The position numbers and the translations under genes are program-made. From positions 658,369 to 722,368 of the forward strand of contig JAWPML010000001.1 in NCBI GenBank assembly GCA_033344915.1: DNA of 64,000 nt, read 5' to 3'. The DNA comes from Acidimicrobiales bacterium (GTDB taxonomy: Bacteria; Actinomycetota; Acidimicrobiia; Acidimicrobiales; Aldehydirespiratoraceae). Under the pieces are notes generated by a model, which was not told where the DNA came from, did no database searches, and was given only the letters and a program-made list of their open reading frames with translations. Of the stretch, positions 50,025 to 58,535 are shown piece after piece. Numbering within the stretch: position 1 is the first letter of the stretch; each line of letters opens with the position of its first letter.

Positions 50025-50938
50025 TGACGGCGACGTTGCCGCCGGAGTCGGCCCCCGAATCGGCCCCCGAGCCGGTGTCGGGGCGGCCCGCCCGACCGCT
50101 CGGCCCGCGTCTGACGCGGGTCGGTCTCTTCGTGTTCGTCGCGGTGGCCTTCGTGTGGGGCTTCAGCGGCCTCGACGCCTCGTTCGAACGGCTGCGTACC
50201 GCCCCCGGCGACGCATGGCAGATCGTCCGGTTGATGTGGCCGCCCGACTTCGCGACCGAGATCGACCGCGGCGTCATCGGCAAGGTCCTGGAGTCGGTCT
50301 ACATCGCCTGGGTCGGCACGGTGATCGCCGCAACCCTCTCGCTGCCCCTGGCCTTCCTCGCCTCGAACAACATCTCGCCGAGCTTCATCCGCCTGCCCAT
50401 CCGCCAACTGTTCAACGTGATCCGCGCGGTGCCCGAGCTCATCGTCGCCGTCGTCCTCCTCGGCGTCGTCCCGCTCGGTCCGTGGGCCGGCGCCCTCGCC
50501 ATCGGCCTGCACTCGATCGGCACGCTCGGCAAGCTCGCCAGCGAGGAGATCGAGTCGGCCGACCACGGTCCGGTCGAGGCGGTCGAGGCGTGCGGTGGCA
50601 CCTTCGTCTCCCGCGTGCGATGGGGTGTGCTGCCCCAGGTGATGCCCCAGATCACGAGCTACTGGCTGTTCCGCTTCGAGATCAACGTCCGGGCATCGGC
50701 CGTGCTCGGCATGATCGGCGCCGGCGGCGTCGGCTCGGAGCTCATCGCCCAGTTGAACTTCCGGAACTTCCCCGAGGTGGGGGCGGTCCTGATCATCACC
50801 ATCGCCGTCGTCGTGTTCATCGACACGGTCTCCTCCGCGATCCGCAAGCGCATCATCGCCGGCGGGAACGCGGGCGACCCGTCCCGCACCGCGGAGATGC
50901 TGCGGGACCTCGTCGGTCGGCGAGCCTCACGCCTGTGA
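50024..50938 (+). CDS. phnE: PhnE-type ABC permease 2
   Basis: 304 residues, ATG 50024 overlapping the preceding TGA. A Pro/Glu-rich cytoplasmic start (PPESAPESAPEP) precedes the helices. EAA loop: GPVEAVEACGGTFVSRVRWGVLPQVMPQITSY, then FRFEINVRASAVLGMIGAGGVGSEL. It is homologous to permease 1 and closes the operon; the stop is 18 bases from the convergent sugar-dehydrogenase-like gene. Confidence 0.91.
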   Translation: MTATLPPESAPESAPEPVSGRPARPLGPRLTRVGLFVFVAVAFVWGFSGLDASFERLRTAPGDAWQIVRLMWPPDFATEIDRGVIGKVLESVYIAWVGTVIAATLSLPLAFLASNNISPSFIRLPIRQLFNVIRAVPELIVAVVLLGVVPLGPWAGALAIGLHSIGTLGKLASEEIESADHGPVEAVEACGGTFVSRVRWGVLPQVMPQITSYWLFRFEINVRASAVLGMIGAGGVGSELIAQLNFRNFPEVGAVLIITIAVVVFIDTVSSAIRKRIIAGGNAGDPSRTAEMLRDLVGRRASRL

Positions 50939-50956
50939 TGCTCAGTGTCGTGATGC

Positions 50957-53773
50957 TCAGTCGTCGTTGACGATGATCCCGATGCCGAGTCCGAAGAAGC
51001 TCGGATCGAGCGTCGCCCCGGAGGGGTTCGAGAAGGCGAGGACTGCCCACTCCCCGAGGTAGGCGGGCGGCTCGAAGTCGGTGTCGCCGATGATGTCGAC
51101 CTCCACCGTCTGCAGCGTCTCACCCGGGAGGAAGGTCACGGTGCCGCTCAGCGGCCCGACATAGTCCACGCCCGGCACCGCGATCGTCGGATCGGAGAGG
51201 ATCTCCACCGACGAGTAGTCGACGGTGATGGTGCTCGCGGAGGGATTGGAGAGCGTGACGGGCACCTCCAGCGTCGTGGTGCCGACGTCGCCCTCGTGGG
51301 CGATGGCGAGGCCCGGCGTGATCGTCGTCGGGTCGTCGTCGAGGATCGTGCCGAAACCGAGCCCCCACACGCCACCGATGTTGGTGTTGGTCGGCGTGTG
51401 GAACTGCACGACCAGGAGCTCGTCGCCCTCGAAGACGTCATCGCCGTTCACGGTGATCGACACCACCTCGTCGGTGTCGCCGGGCAGGAACGTGACGGTG
51501 CCTGACGCGCTGGTGAAGTCCGACGGGCTCGTCGCGGTGTTGTCCAGTGTCGTCCACTGCGCCGAAACGGTGAGGTTCGAGGCGACGTCGAGGGTCACCG
51601 GGATGTCGACGGTGACGGTGCCGCTGTCGCCCTCGGTGACGCTCGCGCCGCCGGGGATCAGCAGTGTGGTCTGCTGGAAGGTCGCGGTGTAGGTGCTCGG
51701 CGACGAGCCGATCGTGATGTCGCGAGCGCCGGGTCCGCCCACGTTCCAGCTGCCGAAGATGTAGGGAAGTCCACCGGACTGCTGGCTGGGCGCGGTGATC
51801 GGGAGTGTCCAGTTCTCCCACATCGTCTGCACGCTGGATCCGGTGATGGTCTCCCCGGCAACGGTCACGTCGAGCCCGCTGGGCACCGTGTCGAACGTGG
51901 CCGAGACGAGCACGGGATCGACGAACTCGGACACGGTCGCCGTCAGGCCCCAGGAATCGGTGGCCGTCAGCAGCACCTCGACATAGCTGTTCGTCGTCGA
52001 TGCGAGATCCTCCGGTTCCGGCGCCTCGATGGTGAGGTTGTTGCCCACGGTCGGGTTCAGGAACGGGTGGTAGTGCACATTGTGGTGCTGGCGCACCTCC
52101 CACGAGAGATCGAGGTCCGTGAGGGCGCCGTCCTCCGGGTCCGTCGCCGAACCCGTCAGCGTGAGGGTCTCACCGACGGCGAACTCGTCGGCGGGCGCGG
52201 GGGTGATGATGGTCGGCACCGGCGGGAAGTTGCCGGCGTCGACGCGCAGCGACGTGGTACCGGTCGCGCCGTTGCCGTCGTCGACGGTGAGGCTGACGTC
52301 GTACACGCCGGCGACCGTGAACGCGTGGGTCGGTGTCGCCGAGGTGTCGATCGGGGAGCCGTCGTCGAAGTCCCACTCGTAGGTGAGCGTGTCGAGGTCG
52401 GGATCGAAGCTGCCGGTGCCGTCGAAGCTCACGTTCAGCGGCGTCGCCCCGTAGGGCGGCGTGGTGGCGACGGCGTCCGCGATGGGCGTGCGGTTGGCGC
52501 TGCCCACGTAGGAGATCCGGCGAACCTCGTTGTTGCCGCGGTCGAGGTAGTACAGGGCCTGCGTGGAGCCGTACGGGCCGAACGCCATCTCGACGACGGT
52601 GTTGGCCTCCGCCCACTCGTTGTGCTGATAGGCGGACGTGGGTGGGGTGCAGAGCCGGCAGTCCGCACCGCCCGGATCCATCTTGTAGATGTGGCCGAGG
52701 ACGAAGTCGGCGTAGAGGAACGCGCCGTCGTACTCGGCGGGCCACACGCCGTCGGGCACGAACGCGCCACCGGTGATCGCCGCGCCGCCCCCCGACGGGT
52801 GCTCGTACCAGTGGATGGGATCGGTCTTGCCGACGACCGGAGCACAGTCCGTGTTGGACCCGAACTTGCACGGTCCTTCACGCGACGGCCAGCCGTAATC
52901 CGCGCCCGGCACCGTGACCTCGTCGATCGACTCCCAGACGTCCTGGCCGACGTCGAGGACGTAGAACCGCGTGGTGGCCGAGTTCGGGTCCTTGGCGAAC
53001 CGGAACGGGTTGCGGTGGCCGAGGGTGTAGATCTCCTGGCATTCGGCGTTGGCCGGGGAGCCGGCCGGGGGTACGCCGTCCACGTTGCAGCGCACGGAGT
53101 TCGGGCCGTTGAACGCGTTGCCGCCCGGCGGGATGTCGCCGTCGTCGGTCAGTCGCACGATCTTGCCGGTGAGGAAGTCCACCTCGTCCGCTTCACCCTT
53201 GTGTCCGCCGTCGCCGATCGTGACGTAGAGGTAGCCGTCGGGGCCGAACTCCATGTCGCCCGCGTTGTGGTGCCAGCGCCGCAAGTAGGGCGTGTCCATC
53301 ATCACGAGCTCCGAGTTGGGGTCGATGATGTTGCTGGGCGGGAGCTCGAACCGCGAGATGCGGTTGACCGGGCTGTCGGGGGTGAACTCGTTGCAGGTGC
53401 CGTACTTGTTGTACGTGAAGTAGAGATAGATCCAGTTGTTGCTGACCCCGAAGTCGGGGTGGACGGCGACGCCACCGAGTCCCCGCTCGACGTTGGTGCA
53501 CAGGGTCGGTCCGAGGTCGATCGCCGGCGTGGCGATCAGGTTTCCGGCGGCATCGACGATGCGGACCTCGCCGAGCTTGCTCGTGACGATCATGCGACCG
53601 TCGGGCGTCCATGCGAGATCGGTCGGCTGGGTGACACTCACGACTGGCAGGTCCTCGAACCCTGCCGGGATCCCACCGTGACCGGTCGCCGGTGCGGCGC
53701 CGATCAGGGCGGTCAGCGCCGCAACCAGCGCGAACACCACACCGCTCGCAACGGTGCGCTTCCCTGTCGACAT
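50957..53773 (-). CDS. Secreted PQQ-glucose/sorbosone dehydrogenase-like protein with PKD and Calx-beta domains
   Basis: 938 residues from ATG 53771-53773 (signal peptide VASGVVFALVAALTALIGAAPATGHG). Residues about 35-430 form a soluble-GDH beta propeller: LPVVSVTQPTDLAWTPDGRMIVTSKLGEVRIVD, GGVAVHPDFGVSNNWIYLYFT, RWHHNAGDMEFGPDGYLYVTIGDGG, YTLGHRNPFRFA, IDEVTVPGADYGWPSREGPC. A PKD domain follows (about 435-520, DGTGSFDPDLDTLTYEWDFDDG), then a beta region and two Calx-beta repeats ending ILDDD and GIIVNDD. It may oxidise sugars or alcohols at the cell surface; the PQQ residues cannot be confirmed by eye. It diverges from the other Calx-beta protein. Confidence 0.83.
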   Translation of the reverse strand: MSTGKRTVASGVVFALVAALTALIGAAPATGHGGIPAGFEDLPVVSVTQPTDLAWTPDGRMIVTSKLGEVRIVDAAGNLIATPAIDLGPTLCTNVERGLGGVAVHPDFGVSNNWIYLYFTYNKYGTCNEFTPDSPVNRISRFELPPSNIIDPNSELVMMDTPYLRRWHHNAGDMEFGPDGYLYVTIGDGGHKGEADEVDFLTGKIVRLTDDGDIPPGGNAFNGPNSVRCNVDGVPPAGSPANAECQEIYTLGHRNPFRFAKDPNSATTRFYVLDVGQDVWESIDEVTVPGADYGWPSREGPCKFGSNTDCAPVVGKTDPIHWYEHPSGGGAAITGGAFVPDGVWPAEYDGAFLYADFVLGHIYKMDPGGADCRLCTPPTSAYQHNEWAEANTVVEMAFGPYGSTQALYYLDRGNNEVRRISYVGSANRTPIADAVATTPPYGATPLNVSFDGTGSFDPDLDTLTYEWDFDDGSPIDTSATPTHAFTVAGVYDVSLTVDDGNGATGTTSLRVDAGNFPPVPTIITPAPADEFAVGETLTLTGSATDPEDGALTDLDLSWEVRQHHNVHYHPFLNPTVGNNLTIEAPEPEDLASTTNSYVEVLLTATDSWGLTATVSEFVDPVLVSATFDTVPSGLDVTVAGETITGSSVQTMWENWTLPITAPSQQSGGLPYIFGSWNVGGPGARDITIGSSPSTYTATFQQTTLLIPGGASVTEGDSGTVTVDIPVTLDVASNLTVSAQWTTLDNTATSPSDFTSASGTVTFLPGDTDEVVSITVNGDDVFEGDELLVVQFHTPTNTNIGGVWGLGFGTILDDDPTTITPGLAIAHEGDVGTTTLEVPVTLSNPSASTITVDYSSVEILSDPTIAVPGVDYVGPLSGTVTFLPGETLQTVEVDIIGDTDFEPPAYLGEWAVLAFSNPSGATLDPSFFGLGIGIIVNDD

Positions 53774-53992
53774 CGTCGTCTCGCCGTTTTGTCCACGCAT
53801 TCGCCTCGGTGCTCCCTCTCGACGCCGGGCGCCTACCCGGACCCCTCAAGGGAAACACGTTCCGGCGTCCGATGCGAGTTCGGCGAGCCCAAAATCTCAC
53901 GCGGAGTGGGCAGACGGAGTGCACGAATTTCCACCTATGCAGCGATTCGGGCTCGGAAGCTCACGCAATGTGCAAACGGGACGGGCGCCGTC

Positions 53993-53998
53993 TACCGT
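53993..53998 (+). promoter_or_regulatory. -10 box TACCGT, leaderless start of the BNR/Calx-beta gene
   Basis: TACCGT, 7 bases, then ATG 54006, which begins a good signal peptide. The 232-base gap between the two divergent secreted genes (53774-54005) holds nothing else I can identify. Confidence 0.5.
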
Positions 53999-54005
53999 CG
54001 GGCGG

Positions 54006-56843
54006 ATGCATGGGGGACAGAAGAACCGGCGGACCATCAGAGCAATCGCGGCGGTGTGCGCCGTGGTGGCGAGTGCACTTGTTGCCGTCAGCGGCCCGGC
54101 GCTCGCCCACGTGCCCCACGACGACATCGGCGGCGTCGACATGTCGCCCGCCTACGCGACCGACCAGACCGCAATCGCGATCGTGCGCAATCGGTTGATG
54201 CGGACGACCGACGGCGGCGTCACCTGGGCCGAGCTCGTCACGGGCGTGCACGGGAAGGATTTCGAGTCGGTGGCCTTCGACCCCTTCGACGCGCAACGCC
54301 TCATCGTGGGCACCAAGGGTGCCGGCCTGATCTACCGCTCGACCGATGGCGGCGATTCGTTCACCGCGAGCTCCACCGGCCTGACGCTGACCGCGGTCAC
54401 CGATCTCGCGTGGTCGCCGTCCACCGCGGATCTCGTCCTCGCGGCGGGCGCGCCGTTCGGCGTGGCCCGCAGCACCGACGGTGGGGCGACCTGGTCGACG
54501 TCGAGCCCCTCGTCGTCGCGCGTCGACGCCCTCACGTTCGCCCCGTCGGGAGATCTGTACGCCGGTGATCGCAACGGCGACGTCTGGCGCTCCACCGACG
54601 GTGGTGCCAACTGGACATCGCTCTACTCGGTCGCCGGTGGCCCGTCGATCACGACGATCGTGGCCGCGCCCAACGCGACCGACGTGACGATCCTCGTCGG
54701 CACCGAGACAGGTGCGCTGTTCCGGTCGGCCGATGACGGCGCCACCTTTGCCGCTGCTGGCCTCTCCCTGCCGGCCGAGGAGGTCCAGTCGCTCGCCATC
54801 TCACCCGCGCATGCGTCCGATCAGACGGCCTGGTTGTCGTCGCGCACCGACGGTGTGTACCGCTCGACCGACGGCGGCGTCACCTGGACGCTGAGCAGCA
54901 GCGGGCTCACCGTCGCCGCCCAGGCCGCCCAGCTCGGGCGAGCGAACTTCGGCGAGATCGTGGTCCGCGACAACGGCGGCACCAACACGCTGTACGTCGG
55001 CGGCTTCGACGGCCTCTTTCGGTCCGACGACGGGGCGTCGACCTGGACCGCACAGCACACGCACGTCGACTACATCGTCGGCATCGCGCTGTCGCCCGAC
55101 TACGCGAACGACCAGACCGTGCTGGTCACCACCTACGTGAAGGGCGCCTACGTGTCGACGGACGGCGGGGCCAGCTGGCAACCCGCTCACACCGGACTCG
55201 GACATGTCCGCGACGACGGGAACGGGTTCGCCGCCGTACGCCGCCTCTACAACGCCGAGATGTCGCCGGACTTCGCGAACGACCAGCGCATGTTCACCGT
55301 GACACCGAACCGCTTCGCGTACAGCGATGATCTCGGGGAGTTCTGGAACGAGGTGTTCGTCTCGACGCCGACGCCGCCGATCCGTGGGCCGGTGATCGCG
55401 GTGTCGCCCGATTTCGCCGTCGACCAGACGGTCTTCTTCGGCACGCTGCTGGGCGACGTCCATCGTTCGACGGGTGGCGGTGCGACCTCGTGGACGCACC
55501 TTTCCAACGCCGGGGGTCGCATTCGTTCGCTCGTCGTCAGCCCTGCGTTCACGGCGGACGACACGCTGTTCGCCGGCATCGACACCGGTGTGGTGAAGAG
55601 CGTCGACGGTGGCTCCACCTGGTCGCCCACCGGCCCGGCGGCATCGGCGCCGCAGGTCGCGATCTCGCCGAACTATGCCGTCGACCAGACGGTCTTCGCC
55701 GCCACGCCGGCCGGGCTGCTGGTGACGACGAACGGTGGCACGAACTGGAGCACGATCACCGGTGGTCCCCTGACTGCGACGAGTCACATCGAGGCGGTCG
55801 CCATCTCGCCGGACTTCGCCAACGACGGCGTCGTCCTGATCAGTGAGGAGACGGCCGGACTGCTCAAGTCGGTGGACTCCGGCGTGACCTTCGCCGCGAC
55901 CGGGACCGACCTACTGGCGAACAATCTCGTGATCGCGGAGTTCAACAACCCGACCGAGGTCCCCATCGAGTTCTCGGAGGACTTCGCCAACGACCAGACC
56001 GTGTTCGCCTATGCGCAACAGGACATCATGAAGTCCACCGACGGGGGTGCGACCTGGCAGGTGCTCTCGCTGCCGCCCGCGGTCGACATGCTGGGCCAGC
56101 CGGAGATCATCGCCCGCACCGGCGAGGCGGTCGTCGAGCCGGGGGGCGGCGGCACCGTCGTCGCGTCGATCCCGGTCGACCTCTCACATCCCGCCATCTT
56201 CGACGTCGAGGTCGATTGGGACGTGGTGGACGCGACCGGCAATCCCGCGCTGGCCGACCACGCCGACGTGGTCGGAACGAGCGGTCACCTGGTCTGGAAC
56301 GAGGGTGACGATCGGCTCTTCGTCGACGTCACGGTGGCCGACGACGATGTCGCCGAGCTCCTCGAGACGCTCGAGATCCAGCTGAGCAACCCGGTCAACG
56401 CGACGATCGGTACCGGGAGCGGCTTCGTGGACATCGCCGACGACGATCCGCTGCCCGAGATCCGGCCGTTGGGCGTTTCGGCGGTCGAGGGTGATGTGGG
56501 CTCGACCTTCCACGACTTCATCGTGAACATGACACACCCGTCGTCGACCGACGTCACCATCGACTACACGTCGATAGACACCGCCAACCCGCAGGTGGCG
56601 CAGTCGGGGGTCGACTACACGGCCTTCTCCGGCACCCTGACGATCCCCGCGGGCCAGGTGTCCGCCACGTTCCCGGTCGAGGTGTTGGGTGACACGATCG
56701 ACGAACCGCCGCTCCTCTGGGGCGAGTGGGGGCTGGCGGCGTTCAGCAACCCGTCGTCGAACGCCACGCTCTACACGGACTTCTTCGGGCTCGGCCTGAT
56801 CATTATTTTCGACGACGACGACGACGGCGACAACGACGACTGA
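54006..56843 (+). CDS. Secreted BNR/sortilin-like beta-propeller protein with Calx-beta domains
   Basis: 945 residues. Signal peptide AIAAVCAVVASALVAVSGPALAH (about 11-33). About 660 residues of repeats with the Asp-box text STDGGATW, STDGGVTW, SVDGGSTW and SPDFANDQ/SPNYAVDQ spacers form a sialidase- or Vps10-like propeller. Two Calx-beta domains follow (about 700-945), the last ending FFGLGLIIIFDDDDDGDNDD. It is a surface or secreted binding protein; enzymatic residues of sialidase are not seen. The last Calx-beta unit shares GEW..AFSNPS..FFGLG with the divergent neighbour, so the tails have common origin. Confidence 0.82.
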   Translation: MHGGQKNRRTIRAIAAVCAVVASALVAVSGPALAHVPHDDIGGVDMSPAYATDQTAIAIVRNRLMRTTDGGVTWAELVTGVHGKDFESVAFDPFDAQRLIVGTKGAGLIYRSTDGGDSFTASSTGLTLTAVTDLAWSPSTADLVLAAGAPFGVARSTDGGATWSTSSPSSSRVDALTFAPSGDLYAGDRNGDVWRSTDGGANWTSLYSVAGGPSITTIVAAPNATDVTILVGTETGALFRSADDGATFAAAGLSLPAEEVQSLAISPAHASDQTAWLSSRTDGVYRSTDGGVTWTLSSSGLTVAAQAAQLGRANFGEIVVRDNGGTNTLYVGGFDGLFRSDDGASTWTAQHTHVDYIVGIALSPDYANDQTVLVTTYVKGAYVSTDGGASWQPAHTGLGHVRDDGNGFAAVRRLYNAEMSPDFANDQRMFTVTPNRFAYSDDLGEFWNEVFVSTPTPPIRGPVIAVSPDFAVDQTVFFGTLLGDVHRSTGGGATSWTHLSNAGGRIRSLVVSPAFTADDTLFAGIDTGVVKSVDGGSTWSPTGPAASAPQVAISPNYAVDQTVFAATPAGLLVTTNGGTNWSTITGGPLTATSHIEAVAISPDFANDGVVLISEETAGLLKSVDSGVTFAATGTDLLANNLVIAEFNNPTEVPIEFSEDFANDQTVFAYAQQDIMKSTDGGATWQVLSLPPAVDMLGQPEIIARTGEAVVEPGGGGTVVASIPVDLSHPAIFDVEVDWDVVDATGNPALADHADVVGTSGHLVWNEGDDRLFVDVTVADDDVAELLETLEIQLSNPVNATIGTGSGFVDIADDDPLPEIRPLGVSAVEGDVGSTFHDFIVNMTHPSSTDVTIDYTSIDTANPQVAQSGVDYTAFSGTLTIPAGQVSATFPVEVLGDTIDEPPLLWGEWGLAAFSNPSSNATLYTDFFGLGLIIIFDDDDDGDNDD

Positions 56844-56848
56844 GGCGG

Positions 56849-57718
56849 TCAGCCCCCGACCCGCGCGGCGACGAACTCCGCGATCCTGCCGAGCGCGTCC
56901 GCTGATTCGGGGGTGTCGAACATCTGGAAGACGTGGATGCCCTCGTCCCACCGCTGCAGGGTCACCTCGCCGCCGGCTGCCTCGATCCCCTCCGCCACTC
57001 GGACGCTGTCGTCGAGGAGCACCTCGATCCCACCGACCTGGATGAGTACGGGCGGGAGGCCGGCGAGGTCGCCCAGGCCGGGGGAGAGTGCGGGATCGTC
57101 GAGCGGCGTGTCCCCGGCGTACGCAGCCGCGTACTGCTGGAGGTTGTGGCGACCGACGAGCGGGTCGGCGTCGCCGACGGACTCGTAGGTGGCGTTCGTG
57201 CAGGTGACATCGGCCCACGGGGAGAGCGCCACGCCCGCGGCCGCCTGGTCGCCCCGGTCGCGCAGCGCCGCGAGCGTGGCGAGGGTGAGTCCGCCGCCCG
57301 CACTGTCGCCGGCGACGACCACTCGATCGGCGGGAATGCCCTGGTCGGCGAGCCACGTCATCGCCGCGAGGGCGTCGTCGAGCGCGGCGGGGTGCTGGTG
57401 CTCGGGACCGAGTCGGTAGTCGAGTACGAGCACGGCGAGCCCGGTGTCGTGCGAGAGACGGGCGCCGAGGGCGCCGTGGGTGCCGAGACCGCCGAGGACG
57501 TAGCCGCCGCCGTGGAGGTACAACAGGGCCGCGTCGGTGCGGACGCCGTCGGTGATCCAGGCTGCGGTGCACTCGCCGACGCGGACCATCTCGTGAGCGA
57601 TGCCGTCGGGCATCGGCGTGCCGACCGGTATCGCGGCGCGGTCCGCCTCGATGTCGCCGGAGATGATGTTCATCTCGCGCATGAGCGAGATGGTTGCTTC
57701 GAGTTCGTCGCTGGCCAT
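56849..57718 (-). CDS. Alpha/beta hydrolase, HSL-type esterase
   Basis: 289 residues from ATG 57716-57718. The oxyanion motif HGGG (69-72, LYLHGGGYVLGG), nucleophile Ser139 in GDSAGGG, YRLGPEHQHPAALDDA typical of the hormone-sensitive-lipase family, acid residue expected near 'IQVGGIEVLLDDS' and the catalytic His in GIHVFQMF. It hydrolyses short or medium acyl esters. It converges with the BNR protein (5-base gap). Confidence 0.9.
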   Translation of the reverse strand: MASDELEATISLMREMNIISGDIEADRAAIPVGTPMPDGIAHEMVRVGECTAAWITDGVRTDAALLYLHGGGYVLGGLGTHGALGARLSHDTGLAVLVLDYRLGPEHQHPAALDDALAAMTWLADQGIPADRVVVAGDSAGGGLTLATLAALRDRGDQAAAGVALSPWADVTCTNATYESVGDADPLVGRHNLQQYAAAYAGDTPLDDPALSPGLGDLAGLPPVLIQVGGIEVLLDDSVRVAEGIEAAGGEVTLQRWDEGIHVFQMFDTPESADALGRIAEFVAARVGG

Positions 57719-57729
57719 GGGTGGCGACC

Positions 57730-57942
57730 CTACCGGCGCGGGCTCTTGCGGGTCCGGCGGCCGTCCCAACAGCCGCGGTGCCAATGGCGACGCAGGTCTT
57801 CCGCGCCGACCGGCACGACGGCGTAGTGGCCCGTGCCCGGAGGGATGTCGCGATTGCAGTTGGGGCAGAGATACGTCTTCGTCGCCTGGTACGGCTGCAG
57901 GAATCGCACCTCGACGTCTCCGTAGGCCTCGGGATCGTCCAT
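57730..57942 (-). CDS. Small zinc-binding-like protein conserved in actinobacteria
   Basis: 70 residues. YLCPNCNRDIPPGTGHYAVVPVGAEDLRRHWHRGCWDGRR has CPNC followed by H and HRGC, a likely zinc site of the HNH/knuckle type without nuclease core. Similar short proteins are annotated as 'ATP/GTP-binding' in actinobacteria without evidence. Basic C-terminus (RRTRKSPRR). It lies 11 bases upstream of the esterase gene and probably in its operon. Confidence 0.72.
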   Translation of the reverse strand: MDDPEAYGDVEVRFLQPYQATKTYLCPNCNRDIPPGTGHYAVVPVGAEDLRRHWHRGCWDGRRTRKSPRR

Positions 57943-57947
57943 CGTCG

Positions 57948-58058
57948 CTACCCGAAGAACGCCCAGAGGACGAGGAGGAGTGCGACGAGCAGGCCGGCCC
58001 CGACGTAGAGCAGGTCGGTCGGTCGTCGCCGGTGCGGCCGCGTGGGGTCCATTCCCAT
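57948..58058 (-). CDS. 36-residue single-helix membrane protein
   Basis: ATG 58056-58058 to TAG 57948-57950. A basic start (MDPTRPHRRRPTD) is followed by one hydrophobic helix, LLYVGAGLLVALLLVLWAFF. It is five bases upstream of the small zinc-binding-like gene and diverges from cytochrome c. Positive-inside charge and helix length suit a real membrane peptide; no homologue is known to me. Confidence 0.5.
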   Translation of the reverse strand: MGMDPTRPHRRRPTDLLYVGAGLLVALLLVLWAFFG

Positions 58059-58080
58059 CTGCTCAGTATCGTCGGACCCG

Positions 58081-58428
58081 ATGCGGACCCCACGCCTCGT
58101 TGTCTCTCTGGTGCTCGTCCTCGCGATCGCGTCGGGCTGTGCGAGCGACCCGCCGGAGGTCCCGCTCGGGCCGGACGGCCGACCGGATGCAACGCTCGCG
58201 CTCGGGCGTGACGTCTTCGGTGCTCGATGTGCGAACTGTCACGGCTCGGCCGGGGGCGGCGGTACCGGCCCCCGGCTGGCGGGCACCGTGACGGAGACCT
58301 ATCCGGACCCGGCGGATCAGGAGGAGGTGATCCGCGACGGGCGCAACTCGATGCCGAGCTTCGGGGGGTCGTTGTCCGACGCCGAGATCGACGCCGTCGT
58401 GCGCTACACCCGCGAAGTGCTCGGGTAG
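58081..58428 (+). CDS. Mono-heme cytochrome c lipoprotein
   Basis: 115 residues. Signal peptide with lipobox ASGC20. Heme site C50-A-N-C53-H54, with axial Met in NSMPSFGG. ALGRDVFGARCANCHGSAGGGGTGPRLAG and LSDAEIDAVVRYTREVLG are typical of small class I c-type cytochromes. It transfers electrons on the outer face of the membrane; partner unknown. TATCGT lies 8 bases before the ATG. Confidence 0.9.
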   Translation: MRTPRLVVSLVLVLAIASGCASDPPEVPLGPDGRPDATLALGRDVFGARCANCHGSAGGGGTGPRLAGTVTETYPDPADQEEVIRDGRNSMPSFGGSLSDAEIDAVVRYTREVLG

Positions 58429-58535
58429 TTCCGTCGCCGGGGCGACACCCACTGTCAGACCGTCCCGGTAGGGTCGGTATAACGCTCGTCGGCCTGCGCA
58501 AGGCGACCTCCACGATCCACCCCGGAGGTACCCCC

